Positions 18,245-26,103 of a stretch of DNA of 64,000 bases are shown here, piece by piece. Position 1 is the stretch's first letter; each line of letters starts with the position of its first letter. Made by a program: the position numbers and the translations under genes. The notes below the pieces were generated by a model that worked only from the letters and a program-made list of their open reading frames with translations, was not told the DNA's origin and made no database searches. Source of the stretch: JBGSMX01 sp963790405 (GTDB lineage Bacteria > Actinomycetota > Coriobacteriia > Anaerosomatales > JAGXFU01); contig CAWBOJ010000001.1 in the NCBI GenBank assembly GCA_963790405.1, positions 10,768 through 74,767 on the forward strand. The letters are read 5' to 3'.

Positions 18245-18910
18245 ATGAACGGTGATTTCCAGCACGCGTACTACCCCGCATTCCTCGATCTCGACGGGCG
18301 TCTTGCTGTCGTCATTGGTGGAGGCACTGCGGCAGAGCACCATACACGTACGCTGCTGCGCTACGGCGCCGACGTGCTGGTCATCGCGCCGGACGTTACG
18401 CCTGGTCTGGACGAACTCGTTGCACGTGGGGTCATCGAGCACGAGCAGCGCGCGTACGTGCGCGGCGACCTGGGCGGTGCGTTCTTGGCTGTGTGTGGGG
18501 TCAGCTCGATAGAGATTGCCCGGGCCGTGTACCAGGAAGCGGAAGGCTCCGGTTGCCTCACCACGTGCGTGAGTGCCCCGGAGTTGAGCAACTTCATCAT
18601 GCCGGCCGTGGTCGAGCGTGGGCTGATGCAGGTGGCTGTCTCGACCGCGGGCGCGTCTCCCGAGGTGGCGGGTCGCGTCAAAGCGCGTCTTGAAGAAGAG
18701 TTCGGGCCCGAATGGGAGGACTACGTCTTGCTCCTTGGCCAAGTCCGTCGTCTCGTGCTCGATAGGGTCGGTGATCCCGATGAGCGTCGGGAGGCCTTTG
18801 AGGCTGTCGCCGCCAGCGACTTGCTCGATCGGATCAGTCGCGGGGAGCGTCCCAGCGCAGAAGACATCATGAGATCGGTCGTCTTGGGCGACCCGGTCCC
18901 GGGGAGCTGA
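18245..18910 (+). CDS. Precorrin-2 dehydrogenase/sirohydrochlorin ferrochelatase-like (Met8)
   Basis: A 221-residue protein of Met8/CysG N-terminal type. It has an N-terminal Rossmann fold with VVIGGGTAAEHHTRTLL (residues about 20-36) and the typical YYPAFLDLDGR start, then CLTTCVSAPELSNFIMPAVVERG (about 100-122) and ISTAGASP-like VSTAGASPEVAGRVK (about 128-142). Met8 oxidises precorrin-2 to sirohydrochlorin with NAD and may insert iron to give siroheme. This is the entry step of siroheme-dependent heme synthesis, in keeping with the radical SAM gene at 26.1 kb. No uroporphyrinogen methyltransferase is seen in the window. Its stop is one base from the next GTG. Confidence 0.85.
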   Translation: MNGDFQHAYYPAFLDLDGRLAVVIGGGTAAEHHTRTLLRYGADVLVIAPDVTPGLDELVARGVIEHEQRAYVRGDLGGAFLAVCGVSSIEIARAVYQEAEGSGCLTTCVSAPELSNFIMPAVVERGLMQVAVSTAGASPEVAGRVKARLEEEFGPEWEDYVLLLGQVRRLVLDRVGDPDERREAFEAVAASDLLDRISRGERPSAEDIMRSVVLGDPVPGS

Positions 18911-18911
18911 C

Positions 18912-19746
18912 GTGTACGAGGGCATGCACGTCATCATCACAGGCGGCTCCAGCGGTATCGGCTTCGCGACGGCTCTCGCTCTCGTGGGGCGTGGCGCTCA
19001 CGTTGCAATCGTCGCTCGCGACCCCGAGAAGCTCGAACAGGCGGCAGCGCGTGCTCGAATCAGCACGAGTGTCGACTTCTCAGCGGGTGCTGTCCGTCAG
19101 TGCCGATCTGTCGCGCTTCGAGACCGCACGCGCGGCGATCGGGTCGATCATCGAGGACGATTTCGTGCCGGACATACTGATCAACAGCGCCGGGGTCATC
19201 TACCCGGGTGAGTTCGAGTCCATGACCACCGAGTACTTCCTGCGCAATATCGAGCATGGATTCCTCAGCGTCGTGTGGCCGTGCAAGGCCGTCGTGCCGC
19301 ACATGCTTGCCGCGGGGAAGGGCCACATCGTGAACGTGTCGAGCGTGGCAGGGTTTCTCGGCATTTATGGGTACACGAGCTACTCGGCGGCGAAGTATGC
19401 GGTCATGGGATTCACCGAGGCACTGCGTTTCGAGATGAAGCCGCACGGTGTGTCCGTGCACGTTGTGTGCCCACCCGACACCGACACGCCGGCACTGGCG
19501 ACCGAGCGTACGCTTCGACCGCCGGAGACCGACGCGATTGCAGGCAACATCAAGGCGGTTGCGCCCGAAGTAGTCGCGGCGGCGATCCTCAAGGGCATCG
19601 AGAAAGACCGCTACTACATCATTCCGGACGCCCTGAGTCGCTTCTACTTCCGGCTCAAAGGGCTGCTCCCGGAGGTGTTCTTCGCGATCGTGGATTCCGA
19701 TGTGCGAAAAGCGCGTTCTCGCAGGTCGGACACGACGGCACCGTAA
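18912..19746 (+). CDS. Short-chain dehydrogenase/reductase (KDSR-like), frameshifted
   Basis: About 277 residues of classical SDR. The cofactor motif GGSSGIG (residues 11-17) is in the first frame; the rest, including NSAG, VNVSSVAG, the catalytic YSAAK (YxxxK) and a substrate loop (PPDTDTPAL), is in a second frame. The switch is near 19070 and looks like one extra or missing base. The length, the PPDTDTP motif and the C-terminal RFYFRLKG segment resemble 3-ketodihydrosphingosine reductase-like SDRs. Its role inside a tetrapyrrole operon is unknown; it may be a lipid-modifying or unrelated enzyme that was caught in the operon. Confidence 0.75.
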
Positions 19747-19775
19747 TTGCTCGCGTCGTGAGCGGGTGATACACT
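19747..19775 (+). promoter_or_regulatory. Promoter of the hem leader and operon
   Basis: A -35 box TTGCTC (19747-19752), a 17-base spacer and a -10 box TACACT (19770-19775) with an upstream TG at 19767-19768 (extended -10). The expected start is about 19782, which is the first base of GTTCAGGCAA. The promoter lies directly after the SDR stop codon. Confidence 0.6.
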
Positions 19776-19781
19776 TAGTCA

Positions 19782-19890
19782 GTTCAGGCAACAATGCAGG
19801 AGTGCGTGAAATCGCATGATGTAGTTTCGCCCTCGCCGGGCCTGCTTGCCTGAACAACACGCACCGCTCCGGCGAGGGCGACCCTTTTTT
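19782..19890 (+). ncRNA. Structured hem leader RNA with intrinsic terminator
   Basis: Helix A pairs GTTCAGGCAA (19782-19791) with TTGCCTGAAC (19846-19855), ten perfect pairs; directly inside, GCAGG (19796-19800) pairs with CCTGC (19841-19845). A small hairpin TGCG/CGCA lies at 19803-19816. Helix B pairs CGCCCTCGCCGG (19828-19839) with CCGGCGAGGGCG (19869-19880), twelve perfect pairs, followed by ACCC and TTTTTT (19885-19890), an intrinsic terminator. The arms are ordered A-B-A'-B', so the two helices either form a pseudoknot or compete. This is the layout of a transcription attenuator or riboswitch before hemA, or of a free small RNA of about 110 nt. It does not match a riboswitch class I know. 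Confidence 0.6.
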
Positions 19891-19968
19891 CTTGGGCGGG
19901 CAGACTTCGGACCGCGATGGTTCAGAGTCGAGGTTATCAGGCAGATTTGGTGAGGCGAGTCTCGCGCG

Positions 19969-21315
19969 ATGCATCTGACATTGGTCGGGCTGAGTCATAA
20001 GACAGCCCCCATCGAGATACGCGAGAAACTGACGTTTCCCGCGCAGCGACAAGAGGACGCTCTTGCGCTGCTCACCTCTACCGATGATGTCGTCGAGGCT
20101 ATCATCCTCTCCACGTGCAATCGCACCGAGATCTACGCCGTAACCGCTGCCGATGCAGACGGTCCTGCGGCCATCATCGACTTCATCGCCGACTATCACG
20201 ATCTGGACCGCCACGAGCTGGTGCGCTATCTCTACATCTCCGAGGGCGAGGCCGTGGTCAGGCATCTGTTCCGCGTGGTGGCATCGCTCGACTCCATGGT
20301 TGTGGGTGAGGCTCAGATCCTGGGCCAGGTGAAAGAGGCGTACGACCATGGGTTTGAGTACCAGTCGACGGGACGCGTGTTCAACAAGCTGTTCCGCCAA
20401 AGCTTCGAGGTCGGCAAGCGTGTGCGGACGGAGACCGCAATCGGCGAGTCGGCCGTTTCGATCAGCTATGCGGCGGTGGAACTCGCGAAGAAGGTCTTCG
20501 AGACACTGCAAGGTCGCACGGTGCTCATCCTCGGCGCCGGCAAGATGAGTGAGCTGACTGCGAAGCACCTGTGCAGCAACGGCGTGTGCAACGTGCTCGG
20601 TGGCCAACCGCACGTTTTCCCGTGCCGAGGAGTTGGCAGCCCGGTTCGAGGGCAGGGCCGTGCCCTACGAGGAGCTCTACGAGCACCTCCATCGGCCGAC
20701 ATCCTGATCTCGAGCACCGCTGCGACGGAGTACGTTGTCACCAAAGAGCGCCTCGCCGAGGCCATGCGCGGTCGTCGGGGCAGCCCGCTGTTTCTCATCG
20801 ACATCGCGGTGCCGCGCGACATCGACCCGGCTGTCAACGAACTCAACGACGCGTACCTGTACGACATCGACGATCTCAGCGGCGTGGTCGAGTCCAACCT
20901 CGAAGAGCGCATGCGCGAGGCCGAGCGTGCCGAGGCCATCATTGCCGAAGAGATGGCCGCTTTCGAAGAGTGGCTCGAGTCGATGGAGGTCGTTCCCACG
21001 ATCGCCGCGATTCGCGCCAAGGCCGAGAAGATCCGCCAGGCCGAACTCGAGCGGGCGCTGAAGCGCCTCGGCGGGATGTCGGAAAAGGAACTGCAGACGA
21101 TCGACAAGCTCACCCAGCTCGATCGTGAACAAGATGCTCCACGACCCGACGAGTCGCCTGAAGGAGGTCGCGGGGCAGCGCTACGGCTACGACTACGTCG
21201 AGGCCGCCCGGCACCTGTACGGCCTCGATACGCAGGCCGAGGGCAAGACCCCACGCAGCTTGCTACGTTCGCTGCTGCGCAGGGAGCGATGTCGACCGAA
21301 CAGACTCGAAAGTGA
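19969..21315 (+). CDS. hemA: Glutamyl-tRNA reductase HemA, frameshifted
   Basis: About 440 codons, normal for GluTR. It has the N-terminal GLSHKTAPIEIRE, the catalytic Cys in STCNRTE (about residue 50), the hinge region GEAQILGQVKEAY (about 110) and the NADPH loop ILGAGKMSELTAKHL (about 187-200). Between about 20600 and 20697 the frame is shifted by one extra G and later restored by a missing G (the expected VANRTFSRAEELAARFEG is in another frame). A further shift near 21120 hides the conserved NKMLHDPT segment. HemA reduces Glu-tRNA to glutamate-1-semialdehyde, the first committed step, and is the usual point of heme feedback control. Confidence 0.92.
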   Translation: MHLTLVGLSHKTAPIEIREKLTFPAQRQEDALALLTSTDDVVEAIILSTCNRTEIYAVTAADADGPAAIIDFIADYHDLDRHELVRYLYISEGEAVVRHLFRVVASLDSMVVGEAQILGQVKEAYDHGFEYQSTGRVFNKLFRQSFEVGKRVRTETAIGESAVSISYAAVELAKKVFETLQGRTVLILGAGKMSELTAKHLCSNGVCNVLGGQPHVFPCRGVGSPVRGQGRALRGALRAPPSADILISSTAATEYVVTKERLAEAMRGRRGSPLFLIDIAVPRDIDPAVNELNDAYLYDIDDLSGVVESNLEERMREAERAEAIIAEEMAAFEEWLESMEVVPTIAAIRAKAEKIRQAELERALKRLGGMSEKELQTIDKLTQLDREQDAPRPDESPEGGRGAALRLRLRRGRPAPVRPRYAGRGQDPTQLATFAAAQGAMSTEQTRK

Positions 21316-22288
21316 GATCGGAGATTCGATTGTCTGAGCGCACAAAGCTCGTGATCGGCACCCGGGGCAGCAAGCTGGCGCTGTGGCAGTCCGAGTACAT
21401 CAAAGCGAAGCTCGAAGAGGTCACGGGTCTGCCCGTGGAGCTCAAGATCATCAAGACGACCGGCGACAAGATCCTCGACGTGCCGCTGGCCAAGGTGGGC
21501 GGCAAGGGCCTGTTCACCAAAGAGCTCGAGGTCGAGCTGCTCGCCGGAACCGTCGACCTGTGCGTGCATTCGATGAAAGACGTGCCTACCGAGCTGCCCG
21601 AGAGCCTCTACATCGCCGCGATGCCCGAGCGGGTGGACCCGCGCGACGCCATCGTGAGCGGCGCCGGCTACAATCTCGACACGCTGCCGCAGGGCGCCAA
21701 GCTCGGCACCAGCAGTCTGCGTCGTCGCAGCCAGGTCAAAGCGCTTCGGCCCGATCTTGAGATCGTGGACGTGCGGGGCAACCTGGACACGCGTATGACG
21801 CAAGGCCGAGAACGGCGAGCTCGACGCGGTCATCCTGGCGAGTGCCGGAATCACCCGTATGGGCTGGGCCGAGCGCATCACGCACTACATCGACCCGGAG
21901 CAGATGGTCTCGGCCGTGGGCCAGGGTGCTATCGGCATCGAGATCCGCGAGGACGACGAGTTCATGCGCCACGTCATGGAGGCGATAGGCCACCCCGAGA
22001 CCATGGAGTGCGTCACCGCCGAGCGCGTGGTCATGAACAAGCTCGAAGGCGGCTGCCAGGTGCCGATCGGCGCGTACGCACGCATCGAGGGCGACCACGA
22101 TGATCATGGACGGATTCGTGGGCTCGGTGGACGGCGTGCGCATCTTGCGCAAGCGGCTCGAAGGACCTGCCGAGAAGCCACTCGAGCTGGGCGAACGCAT
22201 GGTCGCCGAGCTGCTCGACATGGGCGCGCACGAGATCCTCGCTGCGATTCGCGAGGCCAACGACGTCGACGACCTTCTGCAGACCTGA
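21312..22288 (+). CDS. hemC: Porphobilinogen deaminase HemC, frameshifted
   Basis: About 320 codons. The motifs GTRGSKLALWQ, DLCVHSMKDVPT, GTSSLRRRSQ and DVRGNLDTR are in the first frame. After a break near 21800, ITRMGWAERI and the dipyrromethane-cofactor Cys in EGGCQVPIGAYA are in a second frame, and after another near 22098 the last 60 residues (MDGFVGSVDGV to DVDDLLQT) are in a third. HemC polymerises four porphobilinogens to hydroxymethylbilane. The GTG at 21312 overlaps the hemA stop as GTGA; a TTG at 21330 preceded by GGAG at six bases is an equally good start. Confidence 0.92.
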
Positions 22289-22295
22289 GCTGACC

Positions 22296-23129
22296 ATGGC
22301 CGAGAAGCCCGCAGCCGGACACGTGACCACCGAACGTCCTCTTGCGGGGCGGACTGTCGTGGTGACCGGACTCTCGAACAGTCCGCGGCACTGGCTTCTC
22401 CGCTTGCCGCATTGGGAGCCGAGGTCATCGCGTTTCCCGTGATCGACATCGTGGATCCCGACGACTGGGGGCCCGCCGATCGAGGCAATCGCGGCACTCG
22501 ACTCGTACGCATGGGTCGTTCTCTCGTCGACGAACGCCGTCGATCGCTTCTTGAATCGCCTCGCGCATGCAGGTCTAGGGCCTGAGGCTCTCGCCGCTGC
22601 GCGAGTCGCCGTGGTGGGCTCCGGCACAGCGCGTCGTCTGGCCGAGCATGGTATCGAGCCCGACGTGATGCCTGCGGAGTTCAGGGGCGAGGGTCTGGTC
22701 GAAGCGTTTCGCGAGGCCGGCGCAGGCCCGGGGTGGCGCATTCTGATTCCGAGGGCGGCTGAAGCACGCGAGGTTCTTCCCGACACGCTTCGCGCGATGG
22801 GTGCGACCGTGGACGTTGTCCCGGTGTATCGCACGGTACGTGCACAGCCCGATGCCGAGGCGTTTGAATCGCTTCGCGCAGGCGCGGTCGACGCCGTGAC
22901 ATTCACGAGTCCCTCGACGTTCAAGCAGTTCGTGGGCGTGCTTGCTCAAGCGGGCATGGACGCAGGCGCGTTTCTGCGCGGTGTCGTCACTGCCAGCATC
23001 GGTCCGGTCACGAGCGACGCGATGCGTGCCGGCGGTCTAGAGCCCACCGTGGAGGCGAAGGAGTCGACGATTCCGGGGCTTGTGGCGGTGCTTGCGGAGG
23101 TCCTCGGCGGAGGTATTAAGGACGCGTAG
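22296..23129 (+). CDS. hemD: Uroporphyrinogen-III synthase HemD, frameshifted
   Basis: About 275 codons. The start (MAEKPAAGHVTTERPLAGRTVVVT) is in one frame; breaks near 22375 and 22475 lead into AVDRFLNRLA, the long clean section from 22551 with VVGSGTARRLAEHG, GWRILIPRA and VDAVTFTSPSTFKQFVG, ending at 23127. The TFTSPST segment (normally T/SSP/A) and the two alpha/beta domains are typical for HemD, which has low overall conservation. It closes hydroxymethylbilane with ring D inversion. It starts seven bases after the hemC stop. No methyltransferase domain is fused to it. Confidence 0.88.
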
Positions 23130-23137
23130 TTGTAGGT

Positions 23138-23166
23138 TTGACAAAGAGCGAAACGCTCGGCAGACT
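23138..23166 (+). promoter_or_regulatory. Putative promoter of tRNA-Ala
   Basis: A perfect -35 box TTGACA (23138-23143), a 17-base spacer and a weaker -10 box CAGACT (23161-23166). It lies about 55 bases before the tRNA and directly after the hemD stop, so the tRNA and downstream hemB may be transcribed from here as well as from the hem promoter. Confidence 0.45.
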
Positions 23167-23222
23167 ATGGTGTGCTCTTGGCCTGGTACGGGACGTGCTG
23201 GGGATATGAGAGCGCGAATCAC

Positions 23223-23298
23223 GGGGATGTGGCTCAGTTGGGAGAGCGCTGCGTTCGCAACGCAGAGGTCGTGGGTTCGAATCCCATCATCTCCACCA
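23223..23298 (+). tRNA. tRNA-Ala (anticodon CGC)
   Basis: A complete cloverleaf. The acceptor GGGGATG pairs with CATCTCC, including the G3-U70 wobble that identifies alanine tRNAs. The D arm is GCTC/GAGC, the anticodon stem CTGCG/CGCAG holds loop TTCGCAA with anticodon CGC (codon GCG), and the T arm is GTGGG-TTCGAAT-CCCAT. The discriminator base is A (23295) and CCA (23296-23298) is encoded. It lies inside the hem gene cluster between hemD and hemB. Confidence 0.97.
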
Positions 23299-23393
23299 CG
23301 ATAGTCATCGTCGGGGCGGCCTGAAGAGACAGGGCGCCTCGACTGCGTAATCGGACGTCGCGTGCGAAGCGCGCGATGAAGGAGGAACGGCAC

Positions 23394-23635
23394 ATGGTCG
23401 GTGCAACAGGACCGGTTTCGAGCAGTTCTGGCAGATGTACGTGCTTCAGTACGGCGCTCCGATCCTGCAGATGTTGCTGTGGATCGTGCAGATCGTCGTG
23501 TTCGTCTACGCAGTCGTGCTGTTCAAGCGACTCGTCGATTCCCAGACGGGACGTACCAAGGCGACCGCATCCGGCGATGCCGGTGGCGCGGCCGACGCAG
23601 ACAAGAAAGTCGACATCGAGGAGTTTGTGGAGTAG
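23394..23635 (+). CDS. Small membrane protein, frameshifted near its start
   Basis: About 80 residues. From 23435 the product has a single membrane segment (about YGAPILQMLLWIVQIVVFVYAVVLF) followed by a short basic stretch and an acidic, Ala/Gly-rich tail. A strong GGAGG (23380-23384) lies before an ATG at 23394; joining the two needs a one-base shift near 23412, giving TGFEQFWQM in front of the membrane segment. The gene ends two bases before the hemB start and is probably cotranslated with it. I do not recognise a family; a role in membrane association of tetrapyrrole enzymes is only a guess. Confidence 0.55.
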
Positions 23636-23637
23636 CC

Positions 23638-24620
23638 ATGCAGTTCCCTGACTATCGCCCGCGGCGGTTGCGCCGCAACGAGTCGATCCGCGCGATGGTG
23701 CGCGAGAACGCGCTCGAAGCCGGCCGACCTGATCTACCCGCTGTTCGTCGTGCCCGGAACGGGCGTACACAACGAGATCGTGTCGATGCCCGGCACGTAT
23801 CATCTGTCGCTCGATCAGCTTGCCGGCGAGATCGACGAGCTGAAGTCGCTCGGCATACCGGCGGTGATTCTGTTCGGGCTGCCGGAATCCAAGGACGAGG
23901 CCGGTACCGGCGCGTTTGCCGAAGACGGCATCGTGCAGAAGGCGATCAAGGCCATCAAGGCCCACGATCCCGAGTACTACGTGATCACCGACGTGTGCAT
24001 GTGCGAGTACACGTCGCACGGCCACTGCGGTGCGCTCGACGAGCACGGCTGCGTCATGAACGACGTCACGCTCGAGATGCTCGCCCAGACCGCGGTCTCG
24101 CACGCCGAGGCCGGCGCCGACATGGTGGCGCCCTCCGACATGATGGATGGCCGAGTGGCCGCGATACGCGGCGCGCTCGACGCCGAGGGCTACAGCGAGA
24201 TGCCGATCATGGCTACGCGGCCAAGTACGCCTCGCGGATACTACGGGCCGTTCCGCGACGCCGCGGACAGCGCGCCGACATTCGGCGACCGCAACGGGTA
24301 CCAGATGGATCCCGGCCAACGGTGACGAGGCGATTCGCGAGGTGGCCCTCGATATCGATGAGGGTGCCGACATCGTCATGGTCAAGCCGGCGCTTGCCTA
24401 CATGGACATCATCCGTCGGGTGAAGGAAGACTTCGGCTATCCGACCGCTGCATACAACGTGAGCGGCGAGTACGCCATGGTCAAGGCCGCCGCAGAGCGC
24501 GGCTGGATCGACGAGAAGCGCGTCGTGCTCGAGACCCTTGTCGGGTTCAAGCGTGCGGGCGCGGACCTCATTCTGACCTACCACGCAAAGGACGCCGCCC
24601 GCTGGCTGGCGGAGGCGTAG
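23638..24620 (+). CDS. hemB: Delta-aminolevulinate dehydratase HemB, frameshifted
   Basis: About 327 codons. It has the N-terminal RPRRLRRNESIRAMV, LIYPLFVV and MPGTYHLSLDQL, then the zinc-type metal site DVCMCEYTSHGHCG with three Cys (about residues 118-131). The first Schiff-base Lys lies in YAAKYAS and the second in MVKPALAYMD. Frame breaks near 23722, 24212-24232 and 24311 scatter these over three frames but leave a full-length colinear protein. HemB condenses two aminolevulinates to porphobilinogen. The Cys-rich site indicates a zinc-dependent enzyme, not the Mg-dependent Asp-rich type. Confidence 0.93.
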
Positions 24621-24695
24621 GAGATCGACTGCGTGAGCGACTTGTCCTCCCATGAAGTACACCATTGTGATAAGGTGTCTTTCTAGGAGGGACAC

Positions 24696-26015
24696 ATGAT
24701 GAGTGCAATCGAGACTCTCATAGGCGAGTTCTACGAACGACCATTGCCTGCGTTCACGCCGCGCGACATCGTGATGCCCGAGCTGCCGAATGCAGCGAAG
24801 GTGCTGATAGGTATGCGCCGGTCTGGCAAGACGTACCTGTTGTTCCAGGAGATGGACCGCATCATCGAGAGCGGGGTCGACAAGCATCACATCCTCTACC
24901 TCAATCTGGAGGACGACCGCCTTGAACAGCCCTCCCTCGCGACTCTGGATGAAGCGCTGGAAACCTTCTACAGGATTCATCCAGATGCGCGATCCGAGGG
25001 TGCATACCTATTCTTCGACGAGATACAGGTTGTGCCCGATTGGTCTCGATTCGCACGGCGAGTGCTCGATACCGAGGAGGCGCAACTCTACCTCACCGGT
25101 TCTTCAGCGAAGCTGCTGTCGACGGAGGTAGCCACCGAGTTTCGGGGCAGAGGCTCGGCCGTAGAGGTCCTGCCATTCAGCTACCGGGAGTCGGCGAGAC
25201 ATGCCGGCGAGAGCATTCCGGAGGTGCCGGTAGGCTCCCGCGTACGTTCGCGACTCGAGGCGCACATGGTGGACTATTTGCAGGTAGGCGGATTCCCGGC
25301 CGTGCAGGACCTGGGTTTCGCCGAGAGGGTCCGGACTCTCCAGGACTACGTCGAACTTGTGGTCGTGCGTGATGTCATCGAGCGGCATGGCGGGGCATCT
25401 CCGCAAGCGTCAAGATGGTTCGCCCTGAGCCTGCTTCGGCAGAGTGGGAGCCTCTTCTCGGTCAACAAGACGTACAACACCATGCGCTCGCAAGGAATCG
25501 AGATAGGGAAGAATAGCCTGCACGCGCTACTCGGCCACCTGTCGGACGCGTATCTTGTTGCCACGGTGTCGGTGTTCAAGGTCTCGCATGCGGAGCGTCT
25601 TCGTGCGCCGCGCAAGATCTACGCGATCGACCCAGGACTTGCCTTTGCAACGTCGGTCGTGGCCGCCGAGAATGTGGGTGCTCGTCTCGAGACCGCTGTC
25701 TATCTCGAGATTCGTCGGCGCATGGGACGCCTCCGCGAGGGGTCGATATCGTACTACGTGACCAACGGCGGACATGAAGTCGACTTCGTCGTCGGCGACT
25801 CGGGGGCGGGAGAGCCTCGGCAGCTTGTACAGGTGTGCGCAGATCCGACGGACGCCCAGACGAAGGAGCGAGAAGTGCGCGCTCTTGCCGAGGCGATGGA
25901 CGAGCTTGGTCTTGCGCAGGCGGCTGTAGTGACTCTTCACACGGAAGAGAGCGTCGAGGTGCCGGCTGGGATGATCGAGTTCGTGCCTGCCTGGAAGTGG
26001 CTGGCTAGGTTGTAG
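24696..26015 (+). CDS. AAA ATPase with DUF4143 domain
   Basis: A 439-residue protein. Walker A is GMRRSGKTYL (about residues 39-48), Walker B is AYLFFDEIQVVPDW (about 105-118), and LTGSSAKLLSTE is the sensor-1 region; this is the AAA_14 type. The C-terminal part (about 220-430) carries the DUF4143 domain with FPAVQD, LRQSG and the restriction-nuclease-like EVDFVVGD segment near residue 363. Such ATPases are common in bacteria and archaea but their function is unknown. AGGAGG lies five bases before the first ATG. ACACC/GGTGT (24659-24678) forms a small inverted repeat in front. A second member of this family is at 44.2 kb. Confidence 0.8.
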   Translation: MMSAIETLIGEFYERPLPAFTPRDIVMPELPNAAKVLIGMRRSGKTYLLFQEMDRIIESGVDKHHILYLNLEDDRLEQPSLATLDEALETFYRIHPDARSEGAYLFFDEIQVVPDWSRFARRVLDTEEAQLYLTGSSAKLLSTEVATEFRGRGSAVEVLPFSYRESARHAGESIPEVPVGSRVRSRLEAHMVDYLQVGGFPAVQDLGFAERVRTLQDYVELVVVRDVIERHGGASPQASRWFALSLLRQSGSLFSVNKTYNTMRSQGIEIGKNSLHALLGHLSDAYLVATVSVFKVSHAERLRAPRKIYAIDPGLAFATSVVAAENVGARLETAVYLEIRRRMGRLREGSISYYVTNGGHEVDFVVGDSGAGEPRQLVQVCADPTDAQTKEREVRALAEAMDELGLAQAAVVTLHTEESVEVPAGMIEFVPAWKWLARL

Positions 26016-26103
26016 GTGCAGCTAGTCTGGTCGCGCCGGCACGAAGGGCGCGATTCTTGCAGACTTGGTGCGCATCACCGCGACACGAAGGAGAACCACT
26101 CGT

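Noticed and set aside
19782..19890. hem leader as a T-box or cobalamin riboswitch
   Set aside because: It is too short for a T-box, has no T-box sequence, and lacks the conserved cobalamin core.
24659..24678. Operator for the DUF4143 gene at 24.7 kb
   Set aside because: The inverted repeat has only five pairs around a ten-base centre, which is expected by chance.
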